Both the position numbers and the translations under genes were made by a program. Source: Wyeomyia smithii (taxonomy: Eukaryota > Arthropoda > Insecta > Diptera > Culicidae). From it: a stretch of DNA of 64,000 bases. A model generated the notes under the pieces. The model made no database searches, had not been told where the DNA came from, and saw only the letters and a program-made list of their open reading frames with translations. The stretch covers positions 104,058,665 to 104,122,664 of the forward strand of contig NC_073696.1 of NCBI RefSeq assembly GCF_029784165.1, written 5' to 3'. Positions 1 to 11,096 of this stretch are shown piece after piece; position 1 is the stretch's first letter; each line of letters opens with the position of its first letter.

Positions 1-217
1 TTGACAAAACAATTTTCAAACGCATGTTGTCAACCAGAATATTTTTTCTGCACGATCAACATGACTTTCATTTCGCGAAATATGTAGCCTACTTGTAGCG
101 CAAACATGTGATCAGGAAAACGTTAACAATGTTTCGGTAAGTTATGTTATTGTGTCAGCGCTGAGTGTTCTGTTAATTTAAATTGCACTGCCAAACCTTA
201 AACATTCGATAATTTTT

Positions 218-618
218 TTGGCCGGTAAGACTCTAGACATTCAAACATTTCACGTTGACCAAAACAGAGGAGTATTGACCTGTGAGATCACCGGCTTATT
301 TTTACAATACCCGGTGGTACCGCTATCTGTTTACTTACAATCCTATTATGAAATGTCCAAAATTGGATTCCAAAAAATCCACGAGAACGTCGAGTTTGCA
401 CAGGTTCACTAACTTTTCCACTAGCCCGAATACCAGGCAAAGAACAACGTAGTAGCAGTAATAGAGACCCATTTCGTAATACTTCTTCTCTTGTCAAACG
501 TCTCACCAAAACTGAATCTGACCTTCAAAGCATTCAATTTTTCGAATCTGTGCGGGATCCGCATAGAGTGCTAGTGTTGCCGTATTATGCAAGAGCTTAT
601 TTGCACTGTGCGCGATAA
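218..618 (+). CDS. possible last exons of an unidentified gene (weak)
   Basis: I do not recognise this protein. Two open stretches, 218-281 and 404-618, join in frame if a 122-bp intron (282-403) is removed. The donor would be GTGAGA and the acceptor TTTGCACAG, and the split codon becomes TGT. The joined frame stays open for about 92 codons and ends in TAA at 616-618. The second stretch alone is open for 71 codons and is rich in Ser, Arg and Leu. There is no start codon, so the piece would be the 3' end of a gene beginning left of the window. Chance openness is a real alternative. Confidence 0.2.
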
Positions 619-639
619 CGAGTATAATTTGTTTTGCTG

Positions 640-2028
640 TGTCATCGTGCATAAGGAAATATCTACAAAATGTTAACGTACTAATTTAGTTTTTAAATTT
701 TAAATATTTAAATTTAAAATTTAAACCATCCATATATTATTACCATTTATTCAATAGTTTCAAATGCTAGCATCACTGTTTGAAGCAAATCAAAAACGGC
801 GGGCGATGCATGTCATGGCGAAGAAAAAAATCTGACTCGATTAATAATTTATGTTGCACCTATTTTTCAATACTGTTGATTGTGACCACCGATGCCGTGG
901 TCTCCGATCTTCCCGTTGTTAGCTTTATTTTTAGGATGTGCTTTTATCTCGAAAAATAAGTGTAGTCATGATCAACAAGGAGTAAAAACAAAGGAAGGGG
1001 AAGGTCTTGCAATCGTTTTGATAATATAGAAGTACCTATGCCTATGATTCGAGACTATTGATTTCAATATAACTCTTGGTATTTTTCTTTATATTAGCTC
1101 TGAATGAGCTGTGGCTTCCTGGCTTAGAAAGCCCCGATAACATGTTGTGCCATGTTAGCTGTATTCATGTGTATTTTCCACGAAATGTCGACTATCATTT
1201 GTGATTTACGATTAAAGGTCGTTCCCCGTTATGCATTCATGATTAGAACTTGCACCGTTATCAGTGCTTTGTTTCCACTTGTTTGGGTGGTTTGTCATTT
1301 TTATAGCAGTTTCCACGCCAGAGATTCTTATTTTGGGAAATTTTTATAGGATTATTGTTATGACATGTATCGAATCCAACTCACATTTAACCCAAAAAAA
1401 AAAACAGTAGTAGCAAGTGGTAGAAATATTTAACGCAATGATTGTCGGAAATAATATGAGAAAACGATATTTGAAGGTGCAGGCAATTTCGCACATTTTA
1501 AAGAGTTCGAAAAAAAGGGCTAAAAATATATATTTAACTAATTTTAATTCTCACATTAAATTCGAACAATACCGATCTTCTCAAATGTACATAGGAAAGC
1601 AAAATGATGCATTTGACATATACTAATATTAGTTTTCTTATTTGACAGTATGAACCATATTCTTCTGTAACCTATTCCATTAGTAATTGGATAGTAGAAT
1701 ATTCAAAATATGATAGTTTGTTAACTAGTTTTTTATGCTATAATCTTTCTTTATAATTATAAACCAATAATATGAATGATATTGATAGAATGGAAACAAA
1801 TGAATGCTAATCAATTCTTAATGTCACTGTAGTTTACAACGCATCGCATCGTATTTGCATCGCAGTATATCATCATACATGAGAAGAGTGTAGTGGAAAA
1901 TGCTAGGTATATTCCTAAATGTGGATATTTGTTTGCGATAAACGCTTGCAACATTATGGTTCCAAGATACGGAGTAACCACTTGTCTGAGGCAGTGAAAC
2001 TCTCACAGAACCAGCGACCATGCGCGTT
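640..2028. other. AT-rich spacer, no gene recognised
   Basis: I see no homology-bearing reading frame on either strand. A strongly AT-rich, partly palindromic run of A/T lies around 690-725. The short open frames at 1152-1626 are AT-rich and lack recognisable motifs. The right end is the likely promoter region of the IFT57 gene. Confidence 0.5.
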
Positions 2029-2042
2029 ACATCCCTAGCAAC
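2029..2042 (+). promoter_or_regulatory. candidate RFX X-box upstream of IFT57
   Basis: The 14-mer ACATCCCTAGCAAC fits the ciliary RFX consensus RYYNYYWWRRNRAC at all but two positions. It sits inside a larger imperfect palindrome with arms GCGTTAC and GCAACGC. The right half-site AGCAAC is perfect. It lies about 130 bp before the IFT57 start codon, where X-boxes of intraflagellar-transport genes usually lie. RFX control of IFT genes is known in flies, worms and vertebrates; binding here is inferred. Confidence 0.4.
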
Positions 2043-2169
2043 GCGGATTAGGGTTTGTTGTGTTTTCTAGTGGTTACTCTAGCTTATTATTGTTTGAGTA
2101 CTAGATCGTAAAAATACCATCATTTTTTTTAATTCACTCTAAAATATAGGTAAAATCGGGTAGTGTAAA

Positions 2170-3496
2170 ATGTTTCGTCACGAATACGGCCTCGCGATGG
2201 ATCGCGATCAGAATGGGGCCTCGATTGTGTCCTCCTATCAGGTGGATGACTTGATGGAAAAGCTGAAACTGTTAAATTTCGAGCGACTTCTACTGAAGGA
2301 GATGAAAATGAAGCAAATTAATCGATACTATTTTCTAAAGTCATTCAATCCGGGGGAGCAGTTTTTCATGTTCACTTCTATATGTGCCTGGTTGAACCGA
2401 ATGATAGGACGAACTTTTGACCAACCGCAGGAATTTGATGATCCAAATATGGTTATTTCAAGAATTATCCGAGTTTTACAGGAAATGGTAACGTTTTAAA
2501 ATGCATGAATAATTTCTAGTTTTGATAATTTCCTCAACAGGACATACCAACAGATTTTCAATCCAACAAGTTGATACAAGGAGCGGGTCCGATATGCATT
2601 TACATAATGGACTGCCTGGCAACCCAGGCTTTAAAGCTGACCAAATTTCAAATTAAACGTCCTGAGTGTAAAAAGGAAGACGATCCAATGGTGGATCTCA
2701 TCGAAAATGATTCCGAGATTATTTTAGAAAAAGTTGAAGAAGAGCAAATGGCGGGAGTAAGCGATGAAAATGACGATGAAGGGAATGGATTGTTTGATCT
2801 GAATTTTTCTGACCAAAAATACAAAAAGATCAACAACAAGGAGTACAAGATAGACTCATTGACAGCTAGCGAAAACTGGCGGTTGGAACTGGAACGTGTT
2901 TTACCGCAGCTGAAAGTCGTGGTTAAAACAGATCCACGTGATTGGAGGGCTCATCTGGAGCAGATTAGAAGTTTGCGGGCCAACATTGAAACCGCAACTG
3001 AAGAAACGGATAGCCAGTTAAAGAAACTTCAGACCGATATAGCATATGTGATGGAGAAAATTGAAAGCCGCGAGAAACATCTGAACAATGACTTAAAAGA
3101 TTTGATTCAAACTTATAAGGGAGTACTGATTGAGTATAATCAGGTGAACAAACTTATCAAGGAAAGCGATGGAGAAAAAACAGAGAAGAAGCACGAATTG
3201 TTAAAAATAACTAACGAGTTAGAAAATATAAAAGTTCAAATGGAGCAGAGAGGAAATTCCATGACTGACGGAAGTACGACTCATTCCCTCAATTTATTTT
3301 ATATGGTGTGTACACAAAAACTCTTTGTTTTGTAGGTCCATTGATCAACATAAAGAAGGCAATTTTTAGAATAAAAGAAGAAATTTCCGAAATGGATATA
3401 AAAATCGGTGTTATGGAGCATACTTTGAACTCGGAGATTATAAAACAAAGTGCGCAGTACGCGGAATTCGATTCAATGATAATGACTGCGCATTGA
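2170..3496 (+). CDS. IFT57: intraflagellar transport protein 57 (IFT-B complex)
   Basis: IFT57 is a peripheral subunit of the IFT-B train that carries cargo along cilia; in insects it acts in ciliated sensory neurons (chordotonal organs, olfactory neurons). Three exons are visible: 2170-2487, 2541-3273 and 3336-3496. The introns are 53 and 62 bp with GT/AG ends, giving about 403 residues (the vertebrate protein is about 430). The N-terminal 130 residues hold the conserved calponin-homology-like region, with motifs DDLMEKLKLLNFE, NPGEQFFMF, FDQPQEFDDPN and YIMDCLA. An acidic linker follows, then W..E.ERVLPQLKV and DWRAH, then a C-terminal coiled coil. The family hallmark NSMTDGSPL spans the second splice junction, which confirms it. 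The ATG at 2170 follows AAA and is preceded by no in-frame alternative. The gene looks intact. Confidence 0.94.
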
Positions 3497-3508
3497 TAAA
3501 TTTGGTCG

Positions 3509-3514
3509 ATTAAA
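3509..3514 (+). other. possible poly(A) signal of IFT57
   Basis: ATTAAA, the common variant of AATAAA, lies 13 nt after the stop codon. A very short 3' UTR would be implied. No canonical AATAAA is seen in the next 60 bases. Confidence 0.3.
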
Positions 3515-3529
3515 AATATATGTACATAA

Positions 3530-4160
3530 CTTATTTGATTACGTCTACTAAAACTGTAAATTTTTTATTCGAAACGGCAAGCATGCTCTGTTTGGCTAAT
3601 GAACTTAATTGCAGTTTTTTGAGTTCGTGAACTCTTGTTATTTGAGTCATGCTATGTCATCGATAATTTTCCGATATTATACAGAGGCTGGAATAAGAAT
3701 TGCTGGGGCCCCGTTTTCAGTTGTAAAAATTTCCCTAGGGGAATATGTCATACAAAAATACAAACTAAAGGAAGATTAAGGAAAGATTGTGTAAGTTTTA
3801 TTAAAATTTCAGTTATTTTAAGGTGTCACGATATTTTGGATTTTTGTTTCTAGTATCTAGTTATGAGTCATGAGAAGTGAACTTTTGTGTGGTGGCCTCC
3901 AAAGTCTGGGGGTCCGGAGGCCATGTCCCACCTGAACCCTCCCTAAATCCGGTTATGTACAGGTATTTTAGATCATTTTCGGTAGAGTTAAAAAGATTCG
4001 GTCTATAACACTAAAATGAAGACCTTCTTTAGGTTTGCCTTGAATTGTTGTTGTATTGTTGAAAGTTTAAAAAAATCATAAACTAGGATGAATAGTAATC
4101 AAAATATCCGAAAAAGACACCCTTGTTCCGGATATTTTGGTAAGACACAAAAAATCTGAA
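3530..4160. other. intergenic spacer, nothing recognised
   Basis: No coding frame with recognisable motifs is seen. A short GC-rich patch around 3890-3950 stands out from AT-rich surroundings but has no identifiable function. Confidence 0.4.
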
Positions 4161-4164
4161 CATC

Positions 4165-4430
4165 CTGATTGCCGTTTGAACCTTCCAGCTGGTCTTGAGG
4201 TATGATGCTGGCCTAACAAGCCAGTCGTCGTAGGTTTGAGTCCCGGCTCGGAAGAGACTGTTGGTGTCATTAAGATCGTAGCGCTATCCTCGCAATTGTC
4301 CTGTACATTAAACAGTTGGCTGCGAAATCTGTGTAAAATAAACAGAAGGTCAAGTTCCGATACGGGATGTAGCATCAAGAATTTGCTTTTTGGGTATTGC
4401 CGTTTACGTTCTCCACTGGTGTAAATAGAG
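4165..4430 (+). mobile_element. tRNA-derived SINE-like sequence
   Basis: The segment contains a pol III B-box-like GGTTTGAGTCCCG (about 4230-4242), preceded about 40 bp upstream by an A-box-like TGGTCTTGAGGTA. The stretch between them (CTGGCCTAACAAGCCAG, then the B box) resembles the tRNA-related head of mosquito SINEs such as Feilai. It is followed by a non-tRNA body and then a purine-rich tract. Family assignment is from memory of the architecture, so it is tentative. Confidence 0.5.
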
Positions 4431-4603
4431 AAACAAAAAAAGAGAGAGAAGATAACAAGAGAAAAAGAGAAAAAGAGAGAGAGAGAAAAGAGATAGCAAA
4501 AGAAGAGAAGAGAAAAGAAAGAGATATATAGAAAAGAGAGAGGGAAATAAGAAAAAGGGAGAGAGAGATAAAGAAGAGAGAAAGAGAAATAAGAAAGAAA
4601 GTT
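4430..4603 (+). repeat. GA-rich low-complexity tract
   Basis: About 170 bp of degenerate (GA)n/(GAAA)n. The long minus-strand open frame across it is only a Ser/Phe/Leu low-complexity translation. It probably represents an expanded tail of the adjacent SINE or an independent microsatellite. Confidence 0.8.
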
Positions 4604-4639
4604 TAGCTTAGCTGAGCTTAATCGATTGCACATATCAAT

Positions 4640-5277
4640 GGTTGCTACTCTGTGATTGTTCCGAATCAGTGTAAGTGCACAGTGAATCAATTAAATGGGG
4701 TTCTACCATTCTTATTGTACAAGTTTTTCAAGGATCAATAACGGTGCCGGCCACATCCTTGCAATCAGGTGGGAAGAGGGAAGTGATATGTTAGCGTGAC
4801 TATTACTGTTTAGAGACCGTGCATACAAACAATTATAACTTTTTTTCTGATTTCTTCATGATCGGATCGATTTCATTGTTTGAGTAATGTTTTAAAGTTT
4901 TTATAAAAAAAAATCACATTTTTAAAAAATGAGCTTTTTTGATAATTATTTCAAATTTTTCATACAACTTTTTTTCAAAAATTTAATAATTTGTTAGAGT
5001 TTATATTTTTTCGGAAAGACAAAATGATTATCTACAACATCACCAAGGACGTCACACCGATCAAATAAACCGTTTTGACTCCAAAAAATATTGTTATCAT
5101 CAATATCTTCGCAAAATAGCATTTTTCAATAGTTTCTCCAAACTGAGCCATGTTCCAAAAAATTCAACCAATAGCACAAAATGGCATTTTTTGTCCATAG
5201 TAACGTCAGCCAAATCAAAAATGACAATTCAATAAAAAAAATATTAGAACTGGGACATTTTTTGTGGAACTGCTCAG
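4640..5277. other. spacer, nothing recognised
   Basis: AT-rich sequence with no coding frame and no recognisable repeat ends. It abuts the terminal inverted repeat of the Tc1/mariner-like element at 5278. Confidence 0.4.
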
Positions 5278-5549
5278 TAACAAGTGACAACTAAAATTTT
5301 GGAAAGTTTTTGAAGCTATACACAGCAAACAAATTTAGAGAAAAATGAGAATATGTATTACTCTTTATGCCAGTATGTTTAGTTTTGTTTATGCATCCTC
5401 CACTGTTTTCAAAATGCTGCCGAAACAAGAAGCATTGCACAAGCGCATTGTACAGTTTTAACTTACGTGCAATACAATCTTGAAAAAAGTTCAAAGTAAA
5501 CCATTTCAAAAGTGAAAATCTTCCTGTTTCGACTGTGTACAATATCCTG
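5278..5549 (+). mobile_element. Tc1/mariner-like transposon, 5' half
   Basis: The segment begins with the terminal sequence AAGTGACAACTAAAATTTTGG. It aligns closely with the related copy at 53905-54720: the same leader, then the same start of a transposase helix-turn-helix region. The protein frame is destroyed by stops and indels. Similarity stops at 5549 and resumes at about 21399 with the next bases of the same element, so this half was split by the retrotransposon that follows. The flanking 12-mers at 5538-5549 and 21387-21398 match at 9 of 12 positions and are a plausible aged target-site duplication. The family looks like the D37E-type of mosquito IS630-Tc1-mariner elements. Confidence 0.7.
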
Positions 5550-7470
5550 TAGGGCTTTAAATGGTGAGTTGACAACCTGGAAGGAGCGTCAAACATAGCT
5601 TCGGCCTTCACAAGTTCCTATTTCACACCTCCACGAGTCATATTATTACACTAGACCGCCGGTTGAAACATGGATACAACTGGTTGTTGTTGGCTGGGCA
5701 ATGTTTTCATCCGACAATAGCTAAGTGAGAAGGTGCGAGGCGATCATTGGCACGTGAACCATATTCCGGCGGTAGAGAAAATGCTTCGCCAACACGAGCG
5801 TCTGTTCACCAAGATGGTGCGGCTTAAAACAGCGTCTAATCTCCATGTTAGGAGCGGATGATCAACGTCCTGGTGGCAGCGTGGGACTCTAAACAGAGCT
5901 GACAAGATGGTCCCCCGGCGAGGTTGGGGAAGGCCCAACGTGTCGCACCGGAAAACATGTTACAAACAACGTAAGAGATAATACGGATCGGAACAATCGG
6001 CATGGACCTAGGCAACGAAATAAGGACAACGTTTGGACACTTGGGACATGTAACTGCAAATCGCTCTGTTTTCCAGGATACGACAGGATAATCTACGACA
6101 GGCTACATCCACGCAACTTCGAAGTCGTAGCGCTGCAGGAACTTTGTTGGACAGGACAAAAGGTATGGAGAAGCAAACACCGGCGGCTACTTTCTACTAA
6201 AGTTCTGGCACCACCGGCGAACTGGGAACCGACTTCATAGTACTGGGCAAGATGCGCCTACGCGTGATGGGGTGGCAGCTGATCAACGCAAGGATGTGAA
6301 AGTTGAGGATAAAGGGCCGGTTCTTCAACTACAGCATCATCAACGTGCACTGCCCACATGAAGGAAGACTCGACGACGAGAATGAAGCGTTCTACGCGTA
6401 GCTGGAGCAGGTCTACGATAGCCGCTCGCGACGGGACGTGAAGGTCGTCATTGGGGACATGAATGCTAAAGTAGGACGGAAGGCAATGTACAAACCGGTA
6501 ATCGGACCAGATAGCCTGCATGCCGCTGTGGAACGATAACGGCCATCGGTGCGTAAACATTGCGGCCTCCCGTGGTATGTAGTCCGAAGTACCTCCCCGC
6601 AAAGGTATCCACAAATCCACCTAAAGATCACCCGACCAACAGACAGAGAAGCAAATCGGCAGTTTCTTCTCCGACATAATCAACATTCGCACCTACCGCA
6701 GTGCGAATATAGATTCGGACCACTACCTAGTAGCTATGTGCATGCGCTTAAAACTATCGACGGTGTATAACACGCCCCGAAGTCGTACGCCGCGACCAAA
6801 TATTGAGCAACTGCGGGACGCCGAGGCTGCACAGGAATACGCGCAGCAGCTGGAGGCAGTGCTACCCACGGAAGAGCAGCTTGGCGCAGCTACTCTCGAA
6901 GATGGCTGGAGGAGCGTTCGATCCCCCATAGGGGGCTGCTGTAGTGCTACTAGGTACAAGGGCTCCGAATCATAGAAATGACTGGTTTGACGGCGAATGC
7001 AAACTGTTAGTCGGTCAGACTAACGCAGCACGGGTGAGAATGCTGCAACACCGTACAAGAGCGAACGTGGAACGATACTGACAGGCACGGAAAAGCCTAA
7101 ACTCGGTCCTCCGAAGGAAGAAGCGCCAGCAAGAGGACCTTGATCGCGTAGCGATGGAAGAGCTGTACCAAGCTAACGATACTCGGAAGTTCTACGAGAA
7201 GCTGTACTGCTCCCGTAAAGGCTTCATGCCGCAAGCCGGCAACCTTCGATTAATCGGTTTTAAATCGGCGTACGACACAATCGATCGAGACCAGCTATGG
7301 CAAATTATGCATGACTACGGATTTCTAGACAAACTAACGCGGTTGGTCAAATGTGTGTAGTTCGAGTATCGGGGGCACTCTCGAGTCCCTTTGAAACCCG
7401 AATAGGTTCAAGGCAAGGTGATGGTAATTCGTGTCTACTGTTTAACATTGCTCTAAAAGGTGTCATTAGA
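5550..7470 (+). pseudogene. RTE-type non-LTR retrotransposon, 5' part (endonuclease and start of RT)
   Basis: The apurinic-type endonuclease is spread over several frames: a GTW.C.SL-like start near 6045, VALQEL.W near 6130, NVHCPHEGR near 6345, GDMNAKVG near 6455 and SDHYLVA near 6715. The reverse transcriptase starts near 7245 with FKSAYDTIDRDQLW and continues to QGDGNSCLLFNIALKGVIR at about 7470. That frame resumes at about 20645 with TSNTSGTIF and the FADDID-equivalent GYTDDID. The copy is full of stops and frameshifts and is dead. It is interrupted by the jockey element. Confidence 0.75.
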
Positions 7471-7931
7471 TGTAAAATCGTACAGACTAAATCTTAAACT
7501 ATGTGTTTAATCCTAGTTTTAAAAGACGTTTTCGACATACCATACTCGTAGAAACTGCTTACATTATTGTATGCTCTTAAACTAGAGCTAAATGGATTGA
7601 AATAGCCTTAATTAGTTCTATGTATGGGAAGATTGATGGCTGAGAAGCTTCGAAGATTACGTTGAGGGATATTAAAGTTGATTTGCTGAACAGTTCCGGA
7701 CAGTCGATGTTCCCTTCGATGATGTCGAATATGAACATCCACTGGAGCTTAATTCGACGAGCCGATAAAGTGTCTAAGCTGATAAGCATACAGCGTGCTG
7801 AGTAATCAGGTAGAGCCATAGGATCCCTCCATGAAAGTCTGCGTAATGCATAGTCCACAAATTTCTTTTGTATTCGTTCAATTTTAGCAGTAAGATTGCA
7901 TGCACAGATTGCAACCGCATACTCTAGGATG
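7471..7931 (-). pseudogene. jockey-type LINE, 3' end (C-terminal RT region)
   Basis: On the minus strand the frame reads ILEYAVAI, then LTAKIERIQKKFVDYALRR, DPMALPDYSARC and LDTLSARR. This is the conserved region after the jockey RT domain. It ends near YEYGMSKTSFKTRI and a stop around 7495. The upstream part of the same protein lies at 9010-9275, 18611-18858 and 20166-20644. No clear poly(A) tail is left at the 7471 junction. Confidence 0.75.
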
Positions 7932-9009
7932 CACAGTGGAGCACTTAGAACACCAAACCTGATCAAAATTATTTTGAAAGATTTTTGGACTGGAAACGTA
8001 TATAGTATAATAAACTGTTGTAACTGAAAATTTTATGGAATAACCAACCTTTGAGTGATTTGTTACTTTTCTGATGATGTTGTTCGAATTTAATGCTAGT
8101 TTCTTTCCTACAATAAATGGCTGAGCCTTTATGAACGAAACAGAACATTTTTTTAGATCAGTGAGGCTTGGGGTTAACACTATTTTGATTATTAATCAAT
8201 CTGAACACTCAAAAGAATCTGAAGAGTCACTTTTATTATCATCATTGTCCGTGTACGAACATTTCACTCGCAACACTTGCATTGCTTCGGACGAAAAAGT
8301 TTGACCGTTTTTCTTGGATTTTGGCCTAGAGCTCGTAATCAAAGGATCCGAATTCAATAGCAACCTGTTCAGAATGTCTCAGGACACTCATCATCATTAC
8401 ATGGCAGAGGTATGTTCTTGGAACTAAGTCAAAATCACTGCCGGAAGCTGAAAAGTTGCAATTTCTCGATGATTTTCACAATGATTTAACTCATGAGTTC
8501 GGATTAGTTCGGATGATCTTATATCACCAGTTTGAACAAAAACATACTGGCTTTCATTTGCAATTGACTGTTTTCATTGAAACTCATTGATACCTAACTT
8601 ACCTCATATAATATGACATATAAAAAATCTCATTTACCTCATTTTTGTGTTTATTAAAATGTTCCCTGGCAATATCGAGACTACTTATAAGTCCTCTAAG
8701 CTTAGAGTTTGATAAAACTAACCTTCTTTGACAATATCCATAGTTGGTTTGATTATAAATCACTACGTTGTATTTGATTGTTTTGAAAATAAGTGAACGG
8801 TACGGGAGCATCGAATGCAACAACAGAAAGCTAAAATTTAATCGATTTCAACCAGCTGTAACAAAGATTTACAATATTTCTGGATGCTCATAAGCTGTCA
8901 AAAGATTCAGTAGGTATCACACTTCAAAATGAGACTATGCAGAACATGGGTAATAAACTTTTGCTTTTTTGACTTTTGATCAGGTTTTCACTTGATTTAC
9001 TCCTATGTG
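7932..9009. mobile_element. CAC-ended DNA transposon inside jockey (Transib-like ends)
   Basis: The termini are CACAGTGGAGCACTTAG on the left and, inverted from the right, CACATAGGAGTAAATC. Both ends also share AAACCTGATCAAAA internally. An exact 5-bp duplication GGATG flanks the element (7927-7931 and 9010-9014). Removing the element and one GGATG restores the jockey frame ...VRSILEYAVAI. A 5-bp duplication and CAC termini are typical of Transib. No recognisable transposase remains, only a minus-strand open frame at 7884-8180 that I cannot place. Superfamily is therefore tentative; the insertion boundaries are firm. Confidence 0.7.
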
Positions 9010-9275
9010 GGATGCTGCGAACCAAGGTACAGAAAAGCGTTTTTAGAGTATAGACATCAGTGAAGTTGGATGTTTGCCTTCGTAACAACCCCAGCATTGC
9101 AAATTGAAGTGTGATCATGGAACTGCAACTCAGAATCTATTGTGACATCTAGATCGCGAATGAACTGGGCCCGTTCCAGCGTAATGATATTGATGTGGAA
9201 TGGATAACTGATTGCATCTAGGCGACGAGTAAATGTGATCAATTTGCATTTAGTAACATTCAAGTTCATTCCATT
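9010..9275 (-). pseudogene. jockey-type LINE, RT fragment
   Basis: The minus strand reads NLNVTKCKLITFTRR, FIRDLDVTIDSELQFHDH and DVYTLKTLFCTLVRSI. This is the jockey RT region after the FADD box. A small frameshift lies near 9060. The left edge is the Transib-like insertion; the right edge is the 14-bp duplication of the I-clade LINE. Confidence 0.8.
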
Positions 9276-9725
9276 CATTCTGTGCCGAACACGCATCATT
9301 ATCGGACGTGTGATCGGTGATCGCTCCGATAGAATATAAAACAAAAGACGTGTGAACAAGTGTTGGCATTGTTTGCCTGGTCGAGTGAAATAAATCCGGG
9401 TTCAAGGTCGCGCCTTTGTGCAACTGTTTCGCATCGTGACTACCAGCTGGTGCGTAAGCCGATTTGGCTGCTGGCTGAATTGTGCTACAGCAGTGGACGA
9501 GACACGAAAGAGGAAAAAGAAGAAGCCATCAGTTGACAGTGAGTTGTATCGCTATGTGGAGTGATCTCACACCTGGCTCGCTGCTGGTGGCTGTTTGGTG
9601 CTGCTGTATTGGTGCTGCTGGCTGTAACGGCTGCAACTTCGAACGATCGGACAACCAACCTTACTGGAAGGGAGAAGTAAAAAGGTACGTGCTCTTGTCG
9701 GCGCTAGTGCGCTAGACTTAGCGGG

Positions 9726-11096
9726 ATGGATGTAGATCCCTCGCCTCCCGCGCCACCATCCCCAAACCCCTCTGACACTGACCCTTCTGTTACCCCCTCC
9801 CCTGTTCATTCTCCAGTCCCCCCTCGCCCCAGGCTTTACCCAGACGGAGCCCAGGGCAGCTATGCTGTCTATTTTCGGCTAAAGGCGGGACCGAAATCGA
9901 AACAGTTGAACCTCTTGCAGATTTCTAAAGACCTGACGAAGGAGTACAAGGGCGTGACCGAAATTTCCAAGGTCCGGCCTAACAAGCTCCGTGTCGTGGT
10001 CAGTAACCTGAAAGAGGCCAACGATATAGCTTGCTCTGAGCTCTTCACACGCGAGTATCGCGTTTACATACCCGCACGAGACGTGGAGATCGACGGTGTC
10101 ATAACCGATTCGAGTCTGTCCGTCGAGTGTATACTGGCAAGTGCCAAAGGGTGCTTTAAAAACAAAACCTGTCCCGATGTAAAGGTGCTCGACTGCAAGC
10201 AATTGCGGTCAGCATCGATCATCGGTGGCAAAACAGTATACACCCCGTCAGACTCGTTTCGAGTTACGTTCGCCGGGTCAGCGCTACCAAGCCACGTCTC
10301 GATCCACCGGGTTCGTCTCCCTGTGCGATTTTATGTGCCTCGCGTCATGAACTGCCTGAATTGTAAGCAGTTAGGCCACACCGCCGCCTACTGCTGCAAT
10401 AAGGCACGTTGTGGCAAGTGTGGGGAGAATCATGCCGATGATTCCTGCAGTAAAAATGCTGAAAAATGCATTCACTGTGGGGAGAGTCAGCATGAGCTCT
10501 CGACATGTGCGGTGTACATGTAGCGCAGGGATAAAATAGATAGGTCTCTCAAAGAGCGTTCGAAGCGTTCTTACGCTGAGATGCTGAAGAAGACCGTTAC
10601 CACTTCTCCCATTACATCAAACCCTTATGATCTGTTGTCCTCTGATGAAACAGATTCTGACGATTCACCAGCGGGAACATCTTACGCCAATCCTGGGGAG
10701 TCTAGAAAGAGGAAAAATATTTCCTCTCCTAAACTTCCCAGAAAAGGTCCTAAGATTTCTCAAAGTGAAATGAAAGTTACAAGCAAACCAAACAGTGCTG
10801 CGGAAAAACCGAAGCAAACTCCTCCTGGGCTTGCAAATTTAAAGTCCCAGAAGGAGTTCCCAGCACTGCCAGGAACATCTAAAACCCCAGTTGTTCCTTT
10901 TCCACATCCAGTTGATGAAACAAACTCTGGATTAGTGAAATTTTCTGACATTGTGGACTGGATTTATGAAACTTTCAATGTACCCGATCCAATTAAAATT
11001 TTTCTTACAGCATTCCTCCCAACAGTTAGATCATTTTTGAAGCAGTTGACTGCCCAATGGCCCCTCCTTGCAGCGATTGTATCCTTCGATGCCTAA
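9726..11096 (+). pseudogene. I-clade LINE ORF1, gag-like RNA-binding protein, one internal stop
   Basis: ORF1 proteins of this clade bind element RNA and form the transposition intermediate. It starts at ATG 9726 with a proline/serine-rich N-terminus. Three CCHC zinc knuckles follow at about residues 210-260: CLNCKQLGHTAAYC, CGKCGENHADDSC and CIHCGESQHELSTC. An in-frame TAG at 10521-10523 breaks the protein. The second copy at 52260-52953 has a leucine codon there, and the same frame continues from 10524 to the stop at 11096. The C-terminal part has a Lys/Pro-rich linker and a hydrophobic end. So the TAG is a nonsense mutation, not the natural end. Confidence 0.85.

Noticed and set aside
4076..4690. 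204-codon minus-strand open frame rich in Ser, Leu and Phe
   Set aside because: It is the translation of the GA-rich tract and of the SINE-like sequence beside it.
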